From Conus ventricosus (taxonomy: Eukaryota; Mollusca; Gastropoda; Neogastropoda; Conidae): a stretch of 64,000 bases of DNA. The DNA lies in assembly GCA_018398815.1 (NCBI GenBank), contig CM031600.1:54145334-54209333 (forward strand), read 5' to 3'. The position numbers and the translations under genes are program-made. A model generated the notes under the pieces. That model ran no database searches. It saw nothing but the letters and a program-made list of their open reading frames with translations, and was not told the origin of the DNA. Every line of letters starts with the position of its first letter. Position 1 is the stretch's first letter. Positions 33,878-45,800 of this stretch are shown one piece after another.

Positions 33878-36800
33878 AAGGCACAACGTGTGATCATTTT
33901 CTGTAAGACATGAAAATACGTAGAAGGTATTTAGGAAAGTAAGATGGAATTTGAGGGGGGGGGGGAGGGGGGAAGCAAAAAAAAAAGGGGGGGGGGGGGG
34001 AGGGAAGCAAAAAAAAAAGAGAGAGAGAGAGAGAGGAAACCACTCATAGAAAGATCATGTGAAAGACAAACACAATAATATGTGCAATATAAGACAGGAA
34101 GGAGCTGATTAAAAATAATGAAACAATACAGATCATAAAATTATATGAGCAAATCATGATAAGAAGATGACACAAGGAGAGCATGTACTTGAAGGCGCTT
34201 GTGTGCGAGAGAGAGTGAGAGAGACGCAGGAGCGAAAGGAGTGCAGGGAAGGGCAAAGGACAGGCAGAGAGAGAGAGAGAGAGAGGGGGGGGGGGGGGGT
34301 CAGCCTAAGTAAACTACTTAAAAAAAAAAAATATATATATATATTACATACCTGCAATGGTGGTGTTGTGCTTCACAGCACTGGCATTTTTCTTGTGGAC
34401 TGCCCTATTCATATGGCATCTCAGTGCAATGAAACCACGACTGCCATAGTTCACAATCTTTCCACATGGAACACAAAATGCAGCGCCTTTTTCGTCTAAT
34501 TTACGAATCACATCACCAACTCGAACATCGTCCACTTGTCTAGCCAGTCCCACCTCCAATCGTTTCTCGTCCCTTCTTTTTGCCGTGAAATCGCGGCGCG
34601 CTTAACAAACTTCGCCATTTTAACGATGTCCGACGTTCGACAGCCGCGAAAAGACCGGATGTTGTATTAACGGCGGAAGTGACCGGTTGACCCTTTTGAG
34701 AATAACAGAGTTGCAAAATGTCCAAATGGGAATAGCATCGAACGAACGTTTATTTCAGGATTTTTTTTTTGTGGGCGGCACTCCTTTTTTTCGGGCGGCG
34801 CAGATGAAAAAAATGGGCGGAAAATCCGCCTTAGGCGGATGAATTTCATGCCTGATGATGTGTTCTCTCTGTCACACACACACACACAGACACGAACACT
34901 AACAATGCATGATGTGCTCTCTCTCTCTCTCACACACACACAGACACATACATTAACAATGCATGATGTGCTCTCTCTCTCTCTCTCTCTCACACGCAAA
35001 CACACAGACATAGACACACACACATCACGTTCACATATCCACAATAGGACTACAGGAGGAAGAAGCAATTCTGACTGTCTCATATAGATCAAGTTTTTCT
35101 TCTGCAAGCATTGGGTTGGTTGGTTCAATGCAAATGTTCATTTTTGCTTCAGAATTCGTCAACAAATCTGTTCCACACCATGTTTCTGTTCGTGACAATG
35201 TACATACACCAGCAAGAAGTATGCAATAATTCCTTAAATTGTTTGTAGAATATTCCATGCAGTGTGACTGGTAGTGCCGCATCATGGTTCCTGAACATTC
35301 AATTTCAAAATCTGTAAATATGTGAGACTTGGGTTGTTTTGCAGAGAACAATCATAAATTTTATGGGAGTTTGTTTTCAGATTGTTTTACCAGTTGTATG
35401 ACATATTTAAAACTGAAATTCCTGCTGAACATGAAGGTTTTAGTCTTTATACCTAGAATGGGTGCTTTCTTTGCCGGCTAGGATTCAGTGAGGAATTAAA
35501 TCCAGTATCTGTTTGACTTTCAATTAGCATTCCACGTCTACTGAGGTGTCTTCAAAAGAACAGGAGAGTTTATAGTGGTGACACAAACAGCAAAGTTGAC
35601 AGAGTGTGAAGAGGCTCAGGTTCACTCACCCCCTCCAGGTAGATGCTCTCTGCCTCTTTGAAGTGCTTGTTGAACACAGCCAGGCGCGCTCTCACCTTGT
35701 AGTGCTGGTAACCATCTCCTCCCTTGCTCAAAAAGTGTAATAAATGAGGGAATGGAAGGATAGGCATACACAATAATGGCAAATAGAAATCCATTCTCCT
35801 CAATGGTAACAACAGAAAATCACTGGCAATTTTTTTCTGCATATTCTATTTCCTCTAGAAAAATCATACTTGCGTCTCTGTGGAAATTCATCAAGCTTCC
35901 TTCAGATCTTAGATGTGACCTCAAAATAATGGCAACAGAAGTGCACTACAGATACATTACAGAACCTTTCTGTGAAAGAGGAAAGAAAGTAGTCAACGTA
36001 CACCCCACCTGTTGACAGCTAAATGACATTTTTCATTTGAAAAAGAACTTTCCTTTCCTAACAAATGTATCAAAACAAAACACAGGTCCTGCCTCATTTA
36101 CAATTAAAAAAAAAAAGTTTCCAAGACAATTTTCCTTTCTAAATATCTATCTAGCAACCAAGTTTTGATCTTGGCATCAAAATCAATGTTTCCTTATTCT
36201 TTCCTTTATATGGAACCTTTCTGACACAAACAAAAAAACACTCACCACCTGTCTTTCCACCTCTTCAGCAATGGCCACCGTTTCCTTTAGGTAACGAGCC
36301 TTGGCTATGTTGCCAAGAGCAGAGTAGCACCTAAAATGATGAAATGAAAACCTTTATTTTCTTCATGCTAACCTCTCCAGATGAATGCCTAATCTTCACC
36401 AGGCGCGAAGCAATGTCATTACATTAGGATTCCCATAGAAAGATGGAAAATGGAGAATGGGGAGCTAACTCTACCGCTTTAACCAACACGCCAACAGGAG
36501 TTATCTCCCTTAGTGAGTTCACACTGTTGCCTCCGAGTAACTGAATTCAGCCACATCTGTTGTCCTGTTTTTTTGTGCCCTAATTATGCCCACAGTTTGA
36601 CTTAGCCTATGTATTCAGTTATGCGTGACCTCTGCCTGTTAGGCAGCAATCGCTTACTATTTTCATGTAAGATCTGACTGGCTGGTTCTCCATTTCCTGG
36701 GCTTCTTTCAATTTTCTATATTTGGCTCTTGAGTTCTGGAGCCATGAGGAAGAGTGGGGACTATCTTTTAACTTCTAGGGGACAGCTGAAACTTGGGGCC

Positions 36801-39561
36801 AGTTTGGTTGTTTGGGCCTCGTGCATATATGAGTCTGGGGCTTGGACTGGTTTCTAAGGTCAGAATCTCCACCATCCTTTTCAATATTCAGGCATTTGAT
36901 TGGACAGATAAGTATGCAGAAAAGTAATTTTACTACTAAAAGTAGTTTTATGATACACTTATCTGTTCAAACATTCAGCTCCCCCCCCCCCCCCTCCCCT
37001 GTGCAGGTTGGAAAAGGGGTTAAACTGAATTCAATCACTCAGGTGCAATACTGTGAACTAAGAGAGATTACACCTGATGGCTTGTTGGTTACTAAGGATA
37101 AGAGTTAGCTCACCACTTTCCGTTTTCACATCTTTTCATGGGAATCCTGATGTATGGTTTTGCTCCATGCCCAGTGGAGATAAGGCATTTGTTTGGACAG
37201 GTAAGTAGATCAGAAAACTAGTTTTATGAGTAAAATTCCTTCTTTTTTGGAGCCTGATCCTTGGTGTCCTCTCCGTCACAGTACTCCCATGCCACTCTTT
37301 CCACCTTCCCCATGCACGGCCACACCCGCACACATCCTGGTGCAGAATCAGCACCAGCAGTCCAAAGGAAGCATTTCATTGGTGGTCACCAGTCAGCAAA
37401 AAAAAAAAAAAAAAACAGCGAAAAATCACTGCAATACTGCTGAATCACTTGATTGGTTCAGAGGTGCCTGTTCTGATTCAACACATAATGCAAGACACAA
37501 GTATCAAACTCCTTGTCTAATGCTCCTGTCACATCCACTTCTTTTTCCTCTCTGCTATTTGTCTTTGCCATCTTTTCTTTCTTTCTGCGTACGCAGGCTG
37601 ATACTCCTGCGGACACTCCCTGTATAGCCAGGCAGTGGAGTTTTGTGTGTATGACCCTTTTTATCCGCCATTAAGGCAGCCATACTCCATCTTCAGGGAA
37701 GGTACATGCTATGTGTCACGTGTCATCCATACCAACGGCCAAACTGGCCTTCTCTTCCGAAAGTTGGTGATGGGATTTTACGTGTGTGCAAGATGTTATG
37801 CGTGCGTTCACACACGGAACCTCGGTTTATAGTCTCATTCGAAGGACTATACGGGGAATGGAGTCAGAACCAATGTTAACTCCGAGGGAAAAATCCCCTA
37901 TACCGAAATTCGAACCCGCAACCCCAGGATCACGAGTCCGGCGCTCTACCAACTGAGCTATCCGGCCCCCTCGTCTTTGCCATCTGGTCCAGATGAAGCT
38001 CCCACTGCCAGTTCCCTCTAGGCCAACGTCAAGACCATGGCCCGGCTGACAGCTACAGGCTTATAGAAAACTAATAGCAGTGGAAAACCATCAGACATTC
38101 AAAAAACATTTTTTGTGTGTTTGTTTTTTGTTTCTAAAGGCATTGGGCTCAAGTGGACTTGGCTGAACTTGGGCTACTTAATGGTTGCTCACCCCTCCTG
38201 TGTCCTCCTCCCTCATTCCTCCCAACTCTCTCTTTCTCCCAAATTTGATAAAAAGAGAATATGAACCCATCAACATCAGACCTTTTATGAAGCAACCTAG
38301 CAGCGGAGGCACTGCACTTTACAGAGTCACACGAGTGGTGTTCAGTAATGCCTGATCTACCACACACCAATCAGGGCTGTTCTATCTTGCAGAGCACACC
38401 AGCATAGCCTCATGCTCATGAAATCTGCAACAAGTGCTTTTTTTTCATCCATGATTATATTTGCCAGAAGAGTGGAGACTTCAAAAAAAAAGAAGACAAA
38501 TTTCTTTGAGGCTGTCATTTGCTTTGCCATTATCTTCACACTTTCCACCACAAGACTGCATTGGAACACCAAAAAACTGCAAACCCACATACCACTTTAT
38601 ATAACTTTCAGTACTTCACCTCTTTCTCGTAGGTTTAATGCCTTCTGACACTAGCCTCCCATCAAAATCAAAACATTGGGGAAATCAACAACAACAGCAA
38701 CAAAAACACCACATCACAGAAACAGGGCACCAACTGATCATGTATGAAGTACCCAACACTTCTGCTGGGTGTTGTTTTTGGTCAGGACAGTGTCAGTTGA
38801 TGTCCTGTGGTTGTAGAAATCGACTCCACTCCAGCATGACCCACCTTTCAGCAATATGCAGCTGTCTCTCCTCCAGAGCCAGCTTGCTCAGCGTCTTCCA
38901 CATGGCCTCCGTCTCTGGGGACGTCTCCCAACATCTCCAGGAAGTTGGCAGCTCTGAGAATCACAAAAACCAGGTGTGAGCAACAGAGTTTGACTGACCA
39001 GGTGTTGGATGACTGCTGCCGTGGCTTCCTCGCCTGACTTCATGGTCACTCTGTCACACTACTGGACTTCACTGAGAGCCTAACTGACCAACTTATCTAT
39101 TGACGACTGATATATCTGTTGAAGGGACTGATCTATCTGATTCACTGATACATTAATTCATCCACTAGGGGATTTTCTTTGTCATTTAGTTAGTTACAAT
39201 CAAAATGGGTTGCTCCTCCATTTCCCCTAAATTCTTTCTTGATTTCCCTAAGGTGATGATAAATTTCTTTCTCCCTTACTCAAGGAAAATAATAAATTTC
39301 TCTCTCCATTTCCAACCACCCTACTTCTAAAGTTAACAACATTTTAGTTCTTCATTTCCTTTAGACATGTTGCAAACACTGTCACATTTTTCTCACTCTG
39401 CCCTTAAGTCTGCTTGTATTTTACTCATTTAGATGCACACAGTCACATGCTCTGTATCGGCCAACAACTTACCTCATTGCCAATGTTGCATGCTCTTTTT
39501 AAAACATGTTCTGATCAATCCTGAAAACCCATTCCCCTCTCCTCCTTCCATGCCACTCCAC

Positions 39562-39592
<31 letters not shown>

Positions 39593-42500
39593 ACGACCCC
39601 ACTGTCCCCCACTTCGCTCTCCTCTTTTTTTCCCCTGCCTCCTCCAAACTTCTCCCCTTCCCCATAAATTCTCCTTTCCCTATTATACCTGTCATAGTCT
39701 CCATCATCAATAGCTGTGCCAAACTCCACCAGACCTTCATCCAGAGCATAAGACACTGTGTTGAAGCCCTCTGATACCAGAACTTCTGTCTTCCCATTGT
39801 TCTTTTCCACGTCCACAATGTCACCCTGTTGATTATAAGTAGTGCAGATTAAACACACAGACTGAAAGAAGTCCACATGAAAATATATTTGAATCAATGC
39901 TGACACTCTTACAATACCTGCTGCCAATGCAAAGTAACACCTTTTCATTTTCCTTAAAGTCCCTGTGTCTGTGCCAGTAAACACAATTTCCTACGGGTAT
40001 GTGCAATGACTAAGGATTTCCTCATTACTGACCCCTGAAATAATTTTCCTTCAATTTTTTTTAATCTTTTTATTTTCTCAAAAAAGGCTGGACTCTTTTT
40101 TTTCATATTTTACCCTGTGCAGGAACAAAGCAGTGCAGAATTGGGCATAGTTTTGGGACTGTTATCTGTCTGCAAGGTAATTCAACCACTGGTAAATCTA
40201 CATCCAGTTCTGTACAGCTTTTTGTAAGGACTTCTTTCCTCTTCCTCATATAGTATTCCTGAGATCTACCATCAGTAAGATTTCCACATATGTGACCTTT
40301 CTGTCCCACATCTTCATCTGATCTTCGAAGATGATGTTTGTAGGGTGAAGAAATGCTGCAAGACTTACGGATTAGTGAAGTAAGCAAAAGTGAATATTAA
40401 AGGGGATATGATTTTAGTTTGCAAGAGACAGCTTCATGTCACTTTCATTCCTTTCAATGATAGGGGAATGCCACTTTTCCTTGCTGTTTCTTTGTTATTT
40501 TTTCACCAGACCAAGATGTATAGCCAAATAACGGAATGAAAAACAAATCCTGCAGAAATAACTAGACAATTAAATAAGAAGTTTGATTACCTTGATTCAG
40601 AAAGGATCTGCTCTTCCCTCAACCTTCCCCCTCCCCCAAAGCCAACCAACCAATCAACTAAACAAACTACACACACACACACACACACACATACACACAC
40701 GCACACGCTAACCTTGATAGGGGTCATGTTGACTTTTTCTGGTGCCTCAATGTTGTACCAGATGCAGAGGCTGCCTCTGTTCTGTGCTACGACCACATCA
40801 CTGCCGGGCACCCACTGTACGTAGGAGCAGTAGTTGAGCACGCTGGTCTTCTGCCCGCTCTCAATGTCAAACAGGTACAGCTGCACAGCACAGCACAGCA
40901 CACCCAGTGGTGCCAAATCAGCCAGCAAAGTAACAGAAGATATAACACAGAACTTTTTTCGGATCTAGGAAAAGGGGTGTGGAATGGTGTGTGAGGGGGC
41001 AGGGAAGGAATGGTTGAGACAGAAAGGTGACTTTATTTTTTTCAAATCACCAAATGCATACATATACCTCCTACAACTATTTACTCACACGCACACACAC
41101 TTGCTCAGTCACACAGCGATATATATCTACACACACACACTTCATTTTTACAATTCTCAAACTTTAAAGTCTAAATCATTCATCTAATATCATACCTTGA
41201 ACTTGTTGTCTCTGAACAGAAGCTTGTGGCCAGTCTCATTCAGCTGGGGAAAAAAAGACACGTTCATAAATAAAACAAAAAAAAGCAGCTGGGAACACAA
41301 AATGAAGGCTATTTTGGGTGTAACACAAGTGGACTGAAGCCATAAAAAGCATAAAGTCAGTTAAAGATGCAAGAACTGGGCACTGAGATCAGCTGTGGAC
41401 TGAGAAGTCCAGGCTTCAAGGGAAAGGTGCTAGAGACGGCACCTCCACACATATCACAGGAAAGATCATGTGAGACTGAAGTCAACGCATGCACTGGCAG
41501 GCAGAACCTGTCCTCGCAATCGTATCATGCTGTAAAGTTTGTCTCAATGTTGGCATGCATCCTGTCACAGCTCTCTGTTCAAGACCGTCCCTGCATAGGG
41601 TATAGTGGAGAGTGCAAGTCCCAGAGGCAGGTTACAACACTCCTACCCTGTCCTGCGGAACTGATGACAGACAGCTGAGGGCCCAACCATTATGGCATGC
41701 TAGTGGATTAAAGTCACGAGGTGTGATGATGAATATGATGATGATTACTCTTCAAACTCTAGCGACTGTTTCTATTATACAGTCTATCAAACCTTAGCAG
41801 ACTGAACACTCAAAGCATCTTTGTGCACTTCTTCTTCTTTTTCTTCTGCGTATGCAGGCTGATACTCCTGTGGACACTCCCTGTATAGAATGGCAGGTAT
41901 TAATCCCATCTGCTAAACAAAGGGAGTGGAGTTTTGTGTGTATGACTGTTTTTTATCCCGCCATTAAGGCAGCCATACTCCATCTTCGGGGAAGGTGCAT
42001 GCTATGTGTAATGTGTCATCCATACCAACAGCCAAACTGGCCTTCTTCCGAAAGTTGGTGATGAGATTTTACGTGTGTGCAAGATGTTATGCCTGCGTTC
42101 ACACACGGAACCTCGGTTTATAGTCTCATTTGAAGGACTTATGTGCACTTCAGAGGTTTACTGTTATTGAAAAAATTCACTGAAGATTCAGAACATACCA
42201 GTCAAATGTCTACGTAATATTTCTAAGAGTTGTTCCCAGCCTGTAAAGTTGTTCTTTTTTAATTACTTTCAGGGCTTAAAACAGGAGGAGGAAAAAACCA
42301 CTGAAACTAGGGGGGTCCGGGGGCATGCTCCCCCTGGAAATTTTTTTTAAAAAACCGAGTGTAAATCTATGCCATTTCGCGCTTTCTGAACATAATTTCA
42401 AGAGTTATTTAGTGCATAAAAATTGCTGTAAATATAATTATTACAGGAAGACATATTTGGGACAAGGGGAGAAGGGGTTAAACACATAATAAAATGAACA

Positions 42501-42833
42501 CTCCCCCTTTAACTTGAGTGTTTTACAGGTGTTCACCAACTATAGTCTTTGGATGAAATCTCACTTCTGGGGTTGCTCAATAAGTTTCACTTTTCAGGTT
42601 TAAATGATCACACAATATCAAGTTTGAAGTTAATGCACACAAAGTCAGTAACTGCATCAAACACTTTAAAGTTCAGTCTCATATAACAGAGATCAACTTG
42701 CGGAATCAGCACATTTTGAAAGTCACAATATTCAAATTTTGATAAATGAGAAACTTGTGGAATCAGCACATACTGAAAGTCAAATTTTGAAGTTCCTAAA
42801 TTATAATAAACACTGAAATACAGGATTTCACAA

Positions 42834-42864
<31 letters not shown>

Positions 42865-45800
42865 GCTTTGTCATTTGGGTGGTGGAGGCATTAAAGAAAC
42901 ATAGCAAGGAACTCTGTTTCTTCTTGCTGCTTGCATTGTCTGCACTGTCTTTGCCATCCACCTTCTTGCTTACTTGAATTTCAACCCTATCTTTGTCTGC
43001 TGTTTCCTTGCTTTCTCCTGTCTGGCTTTCACACTCTACAATTTTTATTTCATTCTCATCCCCCTTCTTGCTGACAACTTGACTTTGATTAGTTTGAACC
43101 CCTCTTCTTCCTTGCTGCCTCCCGCCTGGCTTGCACTCTCCACATTTTCTATATCACCCTCTTTTTCCCCCACAGGATTGCAATGTTCTATCCTGGCACG
43201 TTTTACTGCTGCTAAAGTGTCTTCAGTGACCTTTCTTGTAGTTCCACTCAGCGCCTTGACGTTTGACACGTGCTTCGCTGAACGAATGTGATCAAGAGCT
43301 TTCTTCCCGCGACCACCGTAACACTTCCCTTAAGCACAGTTTGCACCAAGCTAAACCTGGTGCAATAACTTTGCGAAGAAAGTCTCCAATGACTTCTTCG
43401 TCAACTTTCTGAAGCGTCCACTCCCATTTCCACTTGTTTTTAATTGCAGATTCGTCAAAAGATCGACCCGCATGAACAATGACTGCGCGCTCCGCCATTT
43501 GTTTTTTTCCGAAAGTCCGACCGGAAACTTCTTCCAAGAATAATCAGGGGCCATAACTTGCGCGCAGTTGCTATGAACGCTTGCAAGCCGATCACGGATA
43601 CCTTGCTCCTGTCGGGTTTTTTTAAATATTTTTTTTGACAAACCGAAATCGCGGAATTCCGCCCAGACGCAGAACGTTTTAAGCCCTGTACTTTATTCAG
43701 TTCTGTCCTTCATGTATATTCTAGGAAAACAACTGAAGATGCATGGACATTATACAAGCGGGATAAAACTTACAGCATGCATGTTAAAACCAATGAAATG
43801 TAATCACAACAAACATCAATAATTAGGACACTGATGTGATTAATGCACAGCTACAACAATAACAAAACAAGACAATGATAGACAACTCACTTCAATCCAG
43901 TCGATCTTGGAATCATGGCTCACTTGGGAAATATTCATCCCTGTCAGTAGGTCAACTGCACACAACACATCAAACTTCTTCATGTCCTTTCAAACATTTG
44001 ATTGGATTTGTGATGAAAATAACATCACAGGTTGTTTCTCATGCACCTTCATTGATAGCTTTCACAGACAATTACATAGCAAGATACATATATGCAGATT
44101 CTTGCCGGCAAACATACATCCTGATTTGACATTTTCAATACACGTGCGTCACATCCTTTCAGATATCCGTGTTCATTGGTAAAGTTATATGTCATCAAAA
44201 ACATGAATACTCAAAACGTTAATGCATTTGTCCCTTCTATCTTTTTAAATTTATTTTTTTAAGCAACTGTTATTGAACTCTTCTCTCCTTTTCTCTCAAT
44301 CTCTTTCTTACTTCTCCCCACCTCCACTCTCCAACCACCTTTCTCCCAGCCACTCCTCCTTCTCTATTATTTGTTTTTAGTCTGATTATAATTTTGTATT
44401 ATTGTTCATATTCATTATTCATATTATCATTCATTTCTAGGATAATCGTGCATATTTTTGAAACAAAAATTCTTATTACAACCAAGTCAATCACCATTTT
44501 AAATACTATTCATCATCAATGCCATAAAAGTGCTCTTTTCATCGTCATAAATGTGCCTCGCTAATTGTAACAAGCTCATTTGAAAGAAGAGACCTTCATT
44601 GCAATGGGAGAGACAAAACGTAGAGCCACAAAAGACATATCACAAGTAGACCATATGCTGAAGAAGAGGAGGAAGGATTCATATTGCTCAATCAGGAAAA
44701 AAAAAAAGCAATCACAGTATGAACAGAGAAGGTACTGGTCAGCCAGACTGACTGATAGTGCAGGCACAGCTTGTGTTCCTGTGACCAAAGATACTGAGAA
44801 GGACTGACTCACTGATGGCCACTGTTTTGATGTCGATCAGGTATGCCATTTTCTTGTTGTCAGTGGTCCCACGCTGCTTCCTCTCATTCAGTCTCACACT
44901 GTCCACACAAATCAACTCTTGTTTTTCTCACATTTACCCGACAGCCTTAATCCTAGCTGGGGTGCACATATTCAAAATACCATGTTGCCAACAACAATAG
45001 AAATAAATGAATGATAAGTAAAGAGATTAATAAAAAAAAAAAAAAGGAAATAAGAGATAATCCACTTACAAAGCTTACCAAGGACTAACCTCCCCTTGAC
45101 AGATAGATCACATCCACTCTGATTACACATGCCTAGGCTACCATTACAAGCTTTCTTTTTGTTCAAGAGATATCACACACCAAATCTTATCCATCTAAGA
45201 GCAAATCTTAAATAAATGTTAGCAAACCGCCCAGAGAACGTGGACAAACGAGTCACAAGACAAAACACAACGCGTTTCGACCTCTTAGGTCTTCGTCGGG
45301 CCTTCTTCCTTGCGCTGAACCCTAAGCGATCTGAAGCGATCAAAGCTAAGTGAATTTTCGTTGTTTTATTCGTTTATTTATCACCTGACGAAGACCTAAG
45401 AGGTCGAAACGCGTTGTGTTTTGTCTTGTGACTCGTTTGTCCACGTTCTCTGGGCGGTTCGCTAACATTTATTCAAGATTTGTTTAGATTTCCGCCTGCA
45501 GTCGTCTCGCTTTGCAACTACATCTAAGAGCAGTTTATTCAAATGTCACTACTGCATATGGATACCAGATGGTGTTCATGTAAATGATGTTTCCAGTTTT
45601 TACACTGATCGACTGAGAAAACACTGAATCTGGACACTGGGACCATCTCTACATCTGAAAATGACATAGTCAGATAAGCTTATAAAACAAAAATATTAAC
45701 CTGCAGTATGTTGTATACACACATTTACACTGACTTTGAATTTGAAAATATAAACATACTAAACAAGACGACAGGAAGCAAACTTTATTTGTCCTGTAAT

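Larger units (their letters stand above)
32169..34854 (-). mobile_element. hAT-type element with vertnin-like and BED-finger exons
   Basis: Termini are caggcatgaaa at 32169-32179 and its inverted copy tttcatgcctg at 34844-34854, flanked by a direct repeat atgat on both sides (32164-32168 and 34855-34859). Five-base target duplications with CAGG..CCTG ends fit the hAT5 group. The minus strand carries two coding blocks, a finger exon (34618-34352) and a vertnin-like exon (33765-33142). GC-rich palindromic sequence (32205-32300, with gggggccgccgtaggccccc) lies inside the left end. The element sits in the IFT172 intron between exons 20 and 21. Confidence 0.7.

Noticed and set aside
34044..34499. 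ORFs of 67-110 codons around 34.0-34.5 kb other than the finger exon
   Set aside because: They come from (GA)n and A/T runs.
37893..37968. A functional tRNA gene on the minus strand (A and B boxes, cloverleaf-like)
   Set aside because: It is continuous with a 300 bp body and tail and lies within a 13 bp target duplication, so it is the head of a SINE; the acceptor stem does not pair well.
39499..39984. 161-codon minus-strand ORF with a poly-glycine tract
   Set aside because: It includes IFT172 exon 17 in frame and then reads through the poly-C run and intron; only the exon is real.
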